The notes below the pieces were generated by a model. It saw only the letters and a list, made by a program, of their open reading frames with translations. It made no database searches and was not told where the DNA came from. The position numbers and the translations under genes are program-made. Of a stretch of 64,000 bases of DNA, positions 32,101 to 43,242 are shown piece by piece; position 1 is the first letter of the stretch; each line of letters begins with the position of its first letter. Where the stretch lies: assembly GCA_025201365.1 (NCBI GenBank), contig JAIXMF010000019.1, positions 62,001 to 126,000 of the forward strand, in the 5' to 3' direction. Origin of the DNA: Syncephalis plumigaleata. Its lineage: Eukaryota; Zoopagomycota; Zoopagomycetes; Zoopagales; Piptocephalidaceae.

Positions 32101-33098
32101 CTCGACTGTATCCAAATGTTGCGAATACCAATCGATTAGATCGGGTTGTATTGCATTTACTACTGGCTCTCTATTCAATACATTGGCTGCTAGTTTTAGC
32201 GTTGCTGTAAATGTTTCCGGATCACTTAGATTGAAATCTTCCTCGAAAAATACCGCTGGTATAATACTCAATGGTACAGCTGGTAGTGGTGGTATTTCCG
32301 CAATAGGATGCGCTAATCCTGGATGTTCCCCTCAGCTAGTGTATTGCTCGCTAATGATCTAGCAATACGTTCGGATGCACCGCGATTATGTTCATAATCA
32401 GACCATGGGCCTTTGATACCTGCGAGATACGTTTGGAATTCTTCAGGGCGCACTCGACGAATAACCGTTGGTTGTACCGGAGGTGTTTCCGGACGTGGTA
32501 ATGCAGCACCACCCGCGGCACCAGTGCTCATTGGCAACCACGACGATGTCAAGTAGGATGTGGTCGATTTCGATTTAGTATTAGGTGCATTCAGTAATGA
32601 TGATATGGCATTACGACCAAATGCCGTTTCAGGTGTCCATGCCGTAGACATACTCGCCGTAATATGACCGCCTCTCGCTAGGAAGTTAGAACGAAACAAC
32701 GAGGCTGGTCGATTGCTAGAGGCTCCTCCTCCGCCGCCTTCTGTCATACTCGTCGTTCGACTTGGTGAGTTGGAAGGACGTCGCGATACAGCGCTATCCA
32801 CCCTGTTGTGACGCGGTGAACGAGGTGTCAATTGCGTATTACCATGACTGCCTGAGGATGCATAAGCGACGCGTCCCTGAGACCGTTGCGGTGATGCAGG
32901 TGATGACGGCGTAGTAGGCGCGTCAGGTGTATGCGCCTCGTGCCATGACCAATCCTCTTCGTGATGACTCGTCGTAGACCTGCTCTGCACGTCCATAGAA
33001 TGACGAGCACGCGTTATCGCGGTAACATTATGCAACTGTGGTGGAGGCAACGGACGAGCACGTCCTGTATCGTTGTGCGATGACTGTCGGTCTACCAT
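29134..33098 (-). CDS. VPS54: VPS54, GARP tethering-complex subunit
   Basis: Tether for retrograde endosome-to-Golgi vesicles, acting with VPS51-53 at the trans-Golgi. The start at 33098 opens a long Ser/Pro/Arg-rich region. The conserved middle has FQTYLAGIKGPWSDYEHNR, then AVFFEEDFNLSDPETF, HLLREVAMRSSSFFAAL and ELTEAIEAIQDAKRA. The C-terminal half has EQWVPCDVPPEFQQF and QFYTVGGALLTIKMLCEYLQ, then NQMVLGAGAIQSAGLKNITA, like human VPS54. It ends LGNQLEVAANNIKV. The human counterpart has FNSRSCQLVLGAGALQVVGL at the matching site. One-base gaps occur near 32325 (a C4 run), 31905, 31848 and 31680, each between clearly homologous pieces. The spacing of conserved blocks is normal, so the gene is probably intact in the organism. 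Confidence 0.9.
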
Positions 33099-33237
33099 AA
33101 AGACACAAGTATAATAGGAGGCGGTGATTGCAATAAGTATACAAAGGTAATAACAGTAATAAATGGAAAAGACATTGATGATCTCATAAATGATGACTGT
33201 AATTCAATAATAACAATATTATAACGCTTGATTGTGT

Positions 33238-35457
33238 TTATTTGTAAACTATTGCTTTAATAACATAATACGAATCAATTGAATAACGATAGGCTGAACG
33301 TAGAGTTGCTCGAACTCGATAAGCATCGTCTTTAGGTCTGCTTACAAAAAGGAATGTTGGCGTCATATCGACTTCCTCGCCTGGTGGCACGGTAAATTCA
33401 AAGCGACGCACTAGTGTAGACAGTAATAGGCGCAATTCCATCCAAGCAAGACTGTGATTGACGAGATGTTAATTGACGCTGGTATACGACAGTATTGTAC
33501 ACTTACTTTTGTCCGATGCATGCCCGTGATCCCATGGAGAATGTAAAGAAGCACTGCTTCATGCGTCTTAATTGCTCTTCGCTTGCTTCGATCCATCGTT
33601 CAGGTCGGAATGTCTCGACATCATCGCCGTATACTTCAGTTGAATTGTGTATAGCCAATAATGCTGGTAGAACAGAATACTAATATTCCATGTTAGTAAT
33701 GCGTATATTGACATGAGGTTTGAATACATACGCCTTCGGAATAAAATGGCCTTTAATGGTCATGCCACCTGGAGGTGATTCGCGAATACTGCCACCTGCC
33801 ACTGGACGCATACGCATGGATTCATACAGGACTGCATTCAGATATGGCAGATTCTTGACATCGTTATGGTGGACAGCCTGAGCACGACCAGGAATGGCTT
33901 GCTTAAGCTCCTCGAAAAGCTTTTGGCACGAGTTTGGATTGTCATGAAGCAGTGCAATGTCCTAATTGTTATTGATGTTTATGTCATTAGACGGATATAT
34001 ACTAATTCATGATGATGATGATGGTGATGATGACTTACCAAGTAGTAGTTAATGATGTGGTATCAGTGCCACCAATGCTATACAATAATCAATGTAAGCA
34101 ATATGAACAATACTAAATGTAAAGAAGCAATACATACAGTTGGATGATGGACTCGGAAATCAGCTGATCAATATTCAATTTCTCGTAGTTTCTGGGTCTT
34201 CTGACTCGATCAATCGCAGTAGGACATCCCTAGTACCATTATCAAGTATGCCATTATCGTTGTCTTTTGCAGCATCGGTAATACGTTTAAGAATGGCATT
34301 GCGTGTAAACTAAGCACAAAGCTATGATAAATAAACACATATGAGAACCAAGCTAGCATAAACAATACCTCAACAATCTCTTTCTCAGATCGGAAATGTC
34401 TAGGCAGTGTCCATCGATTACACATAAATCCAAAACTATCCTTCTAAATCACTACATCAGCAGTTGTCTATGATAGAGTTCGTAATACTTGCCAGAAATC
34501 CAAGTATGCCAATGTCATTGATCCAATGAATGATGGGATGCGGCTTCTCACCTGGCCTCTCTACTAGTGTGTTGAATGAACCACCGAATGACACTGCACT
34601 AATTACATCCTACAGATACTTGATGTCAATACAATGTAGCCATGCGATACTAGCCATTTACCAAGGTTGTATAGTAAAGCAGCTCGAGTATGTCGAATGT
34701 CTTTCCTGTCTCTGCGTACGTATTTACACGACCAGATAGACGCTCGATGCCTGCCTCCGAGATGAGTGGCTCCAACTCGGCCACAGAGGATACCGAGAAT
34801 ACAGGACTAATAATCCGTTTCTATTGATGATTGTCAGCATAATGACTGCATCATTATTGCTAGTAGTTACTCACCAGCTTCCTATGAAATTCGATATCAC
34901 TATCACATCAGATTAACATCAGTATCATCCATTCTATTTACTAATATTACACACATACCGAGTAGAAAAGATATTGGGGCCATGGAAGTGGAAACTATCG
35001 TACATTCACTTTTAACGGATTTGGGAGAGTTCCACATCATGCGCAGAGCATCGGGATCATCAGTGGCAACCACCTTGGAGCCTAGTTATGATGATGATGA
35101 TTATCGTCACCGTTTCGATAAAGTCAAAAGCCACTTACGAACACGGACAACACCACCATACTTCTTCGTCTGTGCACTATATATTGCTGCGTTTGACCGG
35201 TTATCACTTTATAGAGCATGATATAACTATCTAATGTGTATGCTCTCATGCCAGGAATCTTTGCCACTGGCGAAAGGAACTCGTCATAGACTATCTAGTA
35301 ATGAATGCCGTAAGTCCGCCACCTCCTTTGTCAATACGCGCGTATTATGTCTCCAGCTTACCTGACCTAATAACCAAGCACCAAGTGTAACTCCGACCAT
35401 TCTCCAGTCTAGAATTATATCTAGAAGTGGAGCAGCCAATGTTGATAGAATAGCCAT
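33238..35457 (-). CDS. cytochrome P450, copy 2 (frame-interrupted)
   Basis: Near-identical sister of copy 3, 6.4 kb further on. Start ATG 35455-35457 by alignment to copy 3. The last exon encodes RRFEFTVPPGEEVDMTP and reads through to 33238 because the copy-3 stop is changed. All P450 landmarks are visible: IPGMRAYTLDSY, SPVFSVSSVAELEPL, the I-helix GGTDTTS, the K-helix ExxR, FRPERW and the haem loop FSMGSRACIGQ. Against copy 3 it lacks single bases near 33738 and 33948 and has a small deletion near 34185, each breaking the frame. It is either a recent pseudogene or a functional copy with assembly errors. Short repeats confuse assemblers, so both readings are open. Confidence 0.78.
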
Positions 35458-35953
35458 AGCTAATAGAGAACGGTAGTATGAAGGCGAATATCGAAAGAAT
35501 AAAGGTAAGGAGGTATAATTGCATGTGTTGGGGACTTTGGAATGACAGGCGGTTATGTATTAATCCTTTATCGTGTAACAGGCTCTATGGATCTGGCCAG
35601 ACCTATCATATAGTTCGTCATATCTGTATAGGTTTATTTATCATTATTCATCATTTGCAATAAAGATTCATACCTCTACATCAATGCCAATAAGTCGGTT
35701 AAGTTTTAGTCCGTTGTCGTGTAACAGGCTCTATGGTTCTGGCCAGATCCATCATGTAATTTGCCAAGAATGCCAATAGATACTAGGCATAATGGTCAAG
35801 GTATAGTTGTTTAATGCTGAGCTCAATTTGTCATGCAAAACAGCAGCTGCACTTTCATGCGATATATCCATGTGGCACATATCACTCACATGCACGATTG
35901 CAAACAACAAAATAAACCTTGGAATATATTTGCTAGCATATGCCTTTATCTAT
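33243..35953. repeat. long direct repeat, unit A (P450 segment)
   Basis: About 2.7 kb nearly identical to 39676-42393 in the same orientation, covering a P450 gene, its introns and some 500 bases upstream. Introns match as closely as exons, which indicates a recent segmental duplication or gene conversion. Confidence 0.92.
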
Positions 35954-36198
35954 CACAATAGCTAGTGTGTCCAATAAATGTTGGCAGGTTTAATTCTTCA
36001 ACTGTAACCGTGCAGCCTAAACTGATAAAATTAACAGAAGCACTTCGCTACAATGAATGACGATCACATCTTAACAAACTTAATCAAAGATAAATATAAA
36101 TATAAACATGCATTTATTGATTTGCTCGCTTCACTATTATAATACTTGATTACAATGAGTTTATTTAAATAATAGTAATATATAACATAATAAATGAC
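35458..36198. other. P450 copy 2 upstream region
   Basis: Upstream flank shared with copy 3 up to about 35953. It contains a short internal direct repeat, GTGTAACAGGCTCTATGG, at about 35573 and 35718, each copy followed by similar CTGGCCAGA-type sequence. Beyond 35953 the sequence is unique and AT-rich. Confidence 0.6.
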
Positions 36199-37387
36199 TT
36201 AGATATCTAGTAATGAATCAGCATCCATGGCTGGTAGCAAGCGTGCTAGATAATCAATATCCTATCATCATCATCATCATAAATTAGATGAATATATCTC
36301 GCTCAAACAAGTAGCAAACGTGCTTACCTCAGTATCAATATCAAATACAGGTGGTGCTGGTGGCGGTGATGACATACCCGTCGTAAATCCCAATGACGAT
36401 CTAACAGGTGAAGAGAGCTGTGTGATACTCGATTGTGAATCTAGTGCTAGTACAACACCGCTGGATCTTTCCATGTCATCTAGCTGTTCAGCTATGACAC
36501 TCCTACGAGAACCAGGTGTACTCGGTAGTTGCGATATACGTCTTGGTGTTGTAGGTGTTGTAGCGTGTAGTTGAACACGATGATACCGCGTCAATACTGA
36601 TGGACTAGATGGTGTATCGAGTAGTTTATCATCGATATCCGTCAGTTCAGAATCAACCGATGGTGCCAATTCATTCTTAATGTCCATAGTCGTGACTACT
36701 TCTTGTACTTCATTCTTGTTTGTATTTGTAGTTATTTGCACTTCATTCTTAATTAATACAGGAATGCTCGCTAGATCCGGCATTGTTGGCGTGCTAGGCG
36801 ATGAAGGCATTGGATCATTTGGTTCACTTGATGGTATCGAATCGACCTCGAATGAAGCCATGGGCCGTATAACCGACTGTGAAAACAATTGTGAGGGCAG
36901 TTCTGCTAGCTTGTTAGTACCCAATAGGCATGATATCCATTTCATGACAATGTATGTATGTTACATATCTAATAGTGTCACTAATAGATACTAGGATACA
37001 TGCTAGTAGGGTTATCATCAATCGTCGTCGCTTACCTTCTCCCGTGTCATGCTCATACGATTGAACCATGTTAATATACGCTTGCAATAGCTCACTCGTA
37101 CCTTCCGCGGGTGTTAACGCACGTCTAGTCACCTTCCCCTTACAAAGCGGACAGCATTCATGTACTTGTAGTGCCATAGTGATACATTGACCGCAGAATA
37201 CGTGTTGGCAAGGTGTGGCATACGGTTCACGTAATGTGCTCAAGCTATGGCAAACACCTTGTTAAATACCGGAAATGACTACACTGACACTAATCTAACC
37301 CGCTTACCAAATAGGACAACGGAATTCAGCTGCCATACGTTCAATTAGAGCAGGTATTGTATTGGGCAAGTCTACGTTGGTAGCCAT
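36199..37387 (-). CDS. RING-finger E3 ligase, BRCA1-like N-terminus
   Basis: Predicted ubiquitin E3. Four exons: the first starts at 37387 (MATNVDLPNTIPALIERMAA), and the second carries a C3HC4 RING with CPIC, CQHVFCGQC and CPLC. After the RING comes VTRRALTPAEGTSELLQAYI, then a helix ending YEHDTGE. In human BRCA1 the matching part reads [20 protein letters not shown] and then CAFQLDTG, so both spacing and post-RING helix agree. Exon 3 (ending 36905; a TACTAAC branch-point match precedes it) is Ser/Pro/Thr-rich and exon 4 is short. Total length is about 350 residues, and no BRCT domains are present, unlike BRCA1. RING identity is secure; the BRCA1 link is by-eye similarity and could be shared with other PCNA- or chromatin-type RINGs. 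It sits head-to-tail with the OB-fold gene, between two P450 copies. Confidence 0.72.
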
Positions 37388-37632
37388 TGTGCAAATAAAA
37401 GGTGGCAAGGAATGAGCGATAAAAATAAAAACAAGAAACCAATGTGAACAAAACGCGCGTTAATTGTTAAAGTGGAAATATGAACAAAATTGTGTCATCA
37501 TTTTACGTGTCCCTTTGTAATTAAGCATTACAATTATTAACTAGCATTATATATGTACTAATGATCTATGTTAACTGAATATAAATGGCAGTGTAAGCTT
37601 TAATTGTATTAGTACATAAAATTCAATACAAA

Positions 37633-39638
37633 TTATGAATCATTAAGACGGCGTCGTTTAAATAATGCTGAATTAGTAGAAGCAGTAGAAATATTGAATG
37701 GTCGCTCATAGTATCGAATATCTTTTGGCATAGGCAATAGATTAACAAATAATGATTCCACGCTAGATAATAGTGATGTATGTGGTATACGTTGATGCTT
37801 TCTACTTGTTTTACACGGTGTAGTTGTAGTTATAGTTGCTACTGCTGGTTGTTGTTCTGCAATGACTGAAGGCGTAGTAATAGTCGAGTCACATTTTGTA
37901 TGATTCAGTAATAACTTGCCATTTGATGCTGATGATGAAGTATGCTTGCTATCCTTACATGATGTTGATTTAGATGCAACAGTAGATGATAGTTGATTTG
38001 TATGATCATTTATACCATTTGTCTGCTTGTTTACTTGTACTGGTAGTGGAATGGAAGGTGTAGCAGAGCAGGATGATATGTCAGATTGCTTGCTTGATGC
38101 ATTCTTTGTTCTTTTACAGCTATTAGATGGTGTGTCACCCAGATTCATTGCATCAATGGATTTATCGATCAATTTCTTGATTTGAGATGGTGTTGTAGTG
38201 TTTACACGTAATGCATCAGTTTGTAGACTATGTGGTGCTGATGTTGAAGATGAACATATGGCCACAGATTGACTAGTATTACTAGGCGATGTTGGAAATA
38301 CCAGACTCATAAATGCATTATCAGGTGTGGGTATTAGTGTACTATCCTTGGACTCAATAGTATAGCCCGTATCTTCTGCCTCCGTACTATCATGTTGCTC
38401 TTGTAATGGTGTCAAATCCAGTTGCTTCAAATAATCACTCAGTGAATTCGCTAATCCCTCATTGAATGTACATGCATCTTCGATAGCCATATTGGATGTT
38501 GTTAGATCAGGCATCTGTCCTTGATACAAATCAGCATTTCGCTTTGTTGTCCATGTCCACATATCTGATGCTGTGATATTATCGGCAGTAGTCAAAAGTG
38601 CAAAGAATGTCCCATTATCGTTATCATTGTCTATATCCATATTGTCAGTAGCATTATCTAGTATTATTTGTTAGTTAGCTAGTGCATCCATGTAATAAAA
38701 CATCAGCATAGTAATCATACCATTCAATTGAGCAATCAGTAATTGCAGTTCAGTATCTGTCAAGTAACATTGTTGATCATCCAGATCAAAGTCCTAATAG
38801 ATTCATGAGCATTGTAGCATCACATAGATAGCATTGGCCTACCTTCCACACATGTTTATATGGATCGTCATTGTTGCTACTCGTTGCTTCATCTGATCAT
38901 TGTACATTAGTAGTGAAACTATGCCATATCCTAATAAGTAAATGCTTACTCTTATGCATTGTATTCACTGTATTCGTAGCAGATGGCATCTGTTTATCGA
39001 TAGTAAACGTAGCTCCATTTGTCGTAGGGGCTACCGTAGCAACACTAGAAGATACTGGTAATGCTGGTAAATTCAATGCTCGTCGAATAAGTGGATCATC
39101 TGTAACGCGAATAGACTGGCCAATGACCTTCAATGTCGTCGGCTTCTCATATATGCTAGCTTTGTCTATTATCAATCTGATGGCAATAACATTATCCTTT
39201 CCCAGCCTCCAATCTATAGAGTATTTGAGGATAGCGAGTATGGCGTATTCGTACTCTAGCAATTCACTAATAACAATGCTATACGACAATAATGCGGTTA
39301 GTCATTCATAGTATGCATACTGGTAGCATGATCATTACCTCTCGTCGTCCGAGTAAAAGCTTTCTGGATGGAATAAAGCAGGAATACGGTGATATCGATC
39401 AGATAATATGAACATGTTGGGGATAGACACTTCCTATGCAACAATTAGCAACATGTTATTTCCGCGGTATATTACATACTGGTTTGATACGCAATAATTG
39501 CACTAGCAAACGATTACTAGGTGCCTCTATTATTCCACTAGGTCTGGCAGCCATCTCTGGTGCCAGATTCAGTATTAGAGGCTTGAGCTTGGGATCGCGT
39601 AATGTTCCATACTGATAGGAAAAAGAAAACATGAACAA
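37633..39638 (-). CDS. putative telomeric OB-fold protein, TPP1/Tpz1-like
   Basis: Starts MFMFSFSYQYGTLRDPKLKP, then LILNLAPEMAARPSG, RLLVQLLRIKP, PNMFILSDRYHRIPALFHPE, ELLEYEYAILAILKYSIDWR and VIAIRLIIDKASIYE. This succession parallels the OB fold of human TPP1 (ACD), which has RPWIRELILG, LLEVLQ, TLLVSDGTHSVRCLV, RLLLLQDCGVHVQV and FYLQVDRFSLL. The remainder is a long Ser/Thr-rich, poorly conserved region ending in a basic LFKRRRLND, a likely nuclear localisation signal. TPP1 proteins show the same plan: an N-terminal OB fold, then a disordered linker. Six exons join in frame. If right, it would recruit telomerase and bridge POT1 to the shelterin core. The assignment rests on pattern comparison alone, and other OB-fold nuclear proteins are possible. 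Confidence 0.48.
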
Positions 39639-39675
39639 AAATAAATGGTAATTGTGTTTGTTTATTTGTTTGTTC

Positions 39676-42393
39676 GTAAACTATTGCTTTAATAACATAA
39701 TACGAATCAATTGAATAGTGACTAGTCTGAACGTAGAGTCGCTCGAACTCGATAAGCATCATCTTTAGGCTTGATTACAAAAAGGAATGTAGGTGTCATA
39801 TCGACTTCTTCGCCTGGTGGCACGGTAAATTCAAAGCGACGCACTAGTGTAGACAGTAATAGGCGCAATTCCATCCAAGCAAGACTGTGATTGACGAGAT
39901 GTTAATTGACGCTGGTATACGACAGTATTGTACACTTACTTTTGTCCGATACATGCCCGTGATCCCATGGAGAATGTAAAGAAGCACTGCTTCATGCGTC
40001 TTAATTGCTCTTCGCTTGCTTCGATCCATCGTTCAGGTCGGAATGTCTCGACATCATCGCCGAATACTTCAGCTGAATTGTGTATAGCCAATAATGCTGG
40101 TAGAACAGAATACTAATATTCCATGTTAGTAATGCGTATATTGACATGAGGTTTGAATACATACGCCTTCGGGAATAAAATGGCCTTTAATGGTCATGCC
40201 ACCTGGAGGTGATTCGCGAATACTGCCACCTGCCACTGGACGCATACGCATGGATTCATACAGGACTGCATTCAGATATGGCAGATTCTTGACATCGTTA
40301 TGGTGGACAGACTGAGCACGATCAGGAATGGCTTGCTTAAGCTCCTCGAAAAGCTTTTGACACGTGTTTGGATTGTCATGAAGCAAGTGCAATGTCCTAA
40401 TTGTTATTGTTGTTGATGTCATTAGACGAGTATATACTAATTCATGATGATGATGGTGGTGATGATGACTTACCAAGTAGTAGTTAATGATGTGGTATCC
40501 GTGCCACCAATGCTATACAATAATCAATGTAAGCAATATGAACAATACTAAATGTAAACAAGCAATACATACAGTTGGATGATGGACTCGGAAATCAGCT
40601 GATCGATATTCAATTTCTCGCCAGTCTCTGGGTCTTCTGACTCGATCAATCGTAGTAGGACATCCCTAGTACCATTATCAAGCATACCATTGTCCTTGTC
40701 TTTTGCAGCATCGGTAATACGTTTAAGAATGGCATTGCGTGTAAACTAAGCACACAGTTATGATAAATAAACACATATGAGAACCAAGCTAGCATAAACA
40801 ATACCTCAACAATCTCTTTCTCAGATCGGAAATGTCTAGGCAGTGTCCATCGATTACACATAAATCCAAATTTACCCTTCTAAATCACTACATTAGCAGT
40901 TGTCTATGATAGAGCTCATACTACTTGCCAGAAATCCAAGTACGCCAATGTCATTGATCCAATGAATGATGGGATGCGGCTTTTCACCTGGCCTCTCTAC
41001 TAGTGTGTTGAATGAACCACCAAATGACACTGCACTGATTACATCCTATAGATACTTGATGTTAATACAATGTAGCCATGCGATACTAGCCATTTACCAA
41101 GGTTGTATAGTAAAGCAGCTCGAGTATGTCGAATGTCTTTCCTGTCTCTGCGTACGTATTTACACGACCAGATAGACGCTCGATGCCTGCCTCCGAGATG
41201 AGTGGCTCCAACTCGGCCACAGAGGATACCGAGAACACAGGACTAATAATCCGTTTCTATTGATGATTGTCAGCATAATGACTGCATCATTATTGCTAGT
41301 AGTTACTCACCAGTTTCCTATGGAATTCGATATCACTATCACATCAGATTAACATTAGTATGCCATCCATTCTATTTACTAGTATTACACACATACCGAG
41401 TAGAAAAGATATTGGGGCCATGGAAGTGGAAAGTATCGTACATGTCACTTTTAACGGATTTGGGAGAGTTCCACATCATGCGCAGAGCATCGGGATCATC
41501 AGTGGTAACCACCTTGGAGCCTAGTTATGATGATGATGATTATCGTCACCGTTTTGATAAAGTCAAAAGTCGCTTACGAACACGGACAACACCGCCATAC
41601 TTCTTCGTCTGTGCACTTATATATTGCTGCATTTGACCGGTTATCACTTTATATAGCATGATATAACTATCTAATGTGTATGCTCTCATGCCAGGAATCT
41701 TTGCCACTGGCGAAAGGAACTCGTCATAGACTATCTAGTAATGAATGTCGTAAGTCCCTCCTCCTCCTTTGTCAATACGCGCGTATTATGTCTTCAGCTT
41801 ACCTGGCCTAATAACCAAGCACCAAGCGTAACTCCGACCATTCTCCAGTCTAGAATTATATCTAGAAGTGGAGCAGCCAATGTTGATAGAATAGCCATAG
41901 CTAATAGAGAACGGTAGTATGAAGGCGAATATCGAAAGAATAAAGGTAAGGAGGTATAATTGCATGTGTTGGGGACTTTGGAATGACAGGCAGTTATGTA
42001 CTAATCCTTTATCGTGTAACAGGCTCTATGGATCTGGCCAGACCTATCATATAGTTCGCCATATCTGTATAGGTTTATTTATCATTATTCATCATTTGCA
42101 ATAAAGATTCATACCTCTACATCAATGCCAATAAGTCGGTTAAGTTTTAGTCCGTTGTCGTGTAACAGGCTCTATGGTTCTGGCCAGATCCATCATGTAA
42201 TTTGCCAAAAATGCCAATAAATTCTAGGCATAATGGTCAAGGTATAGTTGTTTAATGCTGAGCTCAATTGTCATGCAAAACAGCAGCTGCACTTTCATGC
42301 GATATATCCATGTGGCACATATCACTCACATGCACGATTGCAAACAACAAAATAAACCTTGGAATATATTTGCTAGCATATGCCTTTATCTAT
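39676..42393. repeat. long direct repeat, unit B (P450 segment)
   Basis: Partner of 33243-35953. The repeat ends abruptly after TGCCTTTATCTAT on both sides. Its 3' boundary lies near a GTAAACTATTGCTTTAATAAC stretch common to both copies. Differences are scattered single substitutions and a few one-base gaps. Confidence 0.92.
39722..41898 (-). CDS. cytochrome P450, copy 3 (intact)
   Basis: Best-preserved member of the family; roughly 490 residues from about twelve exons, a normal P450 length. The start 41896-41898 opens MAILSTLAAPLLDIILDWRM, a hydrophobic anchor. Then come VYDEFLSPVAKIPGMRAYTL, SKVVTTDDPDALRMM, RKLKRIISPVFSVSS and NTLVERPGEKPHP. Next are LLRLIESEDPETGEKLNIDQ, I-helix GGTDTTS, K-helix YESMRMRP, FRPERW and haem loop FTFSMGSRACIGQ. 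The last exon has RRFEFTVPPGEEVDMTP and stops at 39722-39724. All junctions I checked keep frame. Substrate is unknown, and the sequence does not identify a CYP family. With copies 1 and 2 it forms a tandem, same-strand cluster. Confidence 0.9.
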
Positions 42394-42624
42394 TCTAATA
42401 GCCAATACAATATATAAATATACGATTAGTGCATTGTCCATCCAGAGTTATTCAGATCAATAATAAAAGCAAGATATATGTTTATTTCAATTGATTAGGC
42501 TTGGTATTATCGTTATTGTAAAGGGGCACGTTTAGTATTTACTATAAATAAATATATAGCTTGACTATGGTATAGCTATCATTCAATTCTTCTTATCCAT
42601 TTATCGTTTAGTTCAAACAAAAAA
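41899..42624. other. P450 copy 3 upstream region
   Basis: Shared with copy 2 up to 42393, including the short internal direct repeat. Beyond it is a unique AT-rich promoter for the ML-domain gene. No further gene seen. Confidence 0.55.
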
Positions 42625-43107
42625 ATGAAGACAATTATCTCGAAGCTATTATTCGTGCTTGGTTTAGCCTGCCATGTTCATTGCGATAAAATACTCTTCA
42701 ATGGATTTGCCACGGATTGTAGTACGACTACTTCTCTAGCAAAGATTGATCGCGTGGATATTAAACCAGATGCATTGGAGAGTGGAGACACATTCTCCTT
42801 TACGCTTAATCTGAACCTGCGTACCCAATTGCCAGCCACTACGATTACCGCTTCCCTGATCCCAAAGTCTAATCCGCAGTCCCGTATTCCTGTTGAACTG
42901 CCGAAGCACAGTGATTTCTGCTGGATGCTGGCCAATGTTATCGGATCAAAAGATCCTTGCCCGAGTAGTCCTGGATCCTATGTCATAACCGGCTCCTTTA
43001 CTCCTATTCCATCGTCAAATCTATTTAAAGGATCAAGTGCAGAGTATCGCATAACGACAAGCAACGGCGATAAAAGCGAGGTGTTATGCTTAAATATAAT
43101 GGCGTAA
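42625..43107 (+). CDS. secreted ML-domain (NPC2/PG-PI transfer-like) lipid-binding protein
   Basis: Single-exon gene of 160 residues. The N-terminus MKTIISKLLFVLGLACHVHC is a clear signal peptide. The mature part shows the ML pattern: an early Cys, the segment VDIKPDALESGDTFSFTLNL, FCWMLANVIGSKDPCPSSPG with paired cysteines, a YVITGSFTPIPSS strand, then EYRITTSNGDKSEVLCLNI with a last Cys. In this family the beta-sandwich holds a lipid, and the fungal type is called phosphatidylglycerol/phosphatidylinositol transfer protein. It probably acts in the vacuole or outside the cell. The lack of introns contrasts with its neighbours. Assignment by pattern; the fold is likely, the ligand unknown. Confidence 0.65.
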   Translation: MKTIISKLLFVLGLACHVHCDKILFNGFATDCSTTTSLAKIDRVDIKPDALESGDTFSFTLNLNLRTQLPATTITASLIPKSNPQSRIPVELPKHSDFCWMLANVIGSKDPCPSSPGSYVITGSFTPIPSSNLFKGSSAEYRITTSNGDKSEVLCLNIMA

Positions 43108-43242
43108 AAGTATGAGAACAATAGCAATAAATCGCACACATTGATATGGTGCAGTTGTTACATGAACAACTTCAATAGAACATGTCGTTCCCTTAGTAGG
43201 ATATCGCAAAGTAATTACAACTTTTTCCATATAGTTTATTAT

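Noticed and set aside
36199-37387. A full BRCA1 with BRCT domains
   Set aside because: The gene ends after a Ser/Thr/Pro-rich exon and a short last exon; nothing BRCT-like lies before the next gene.
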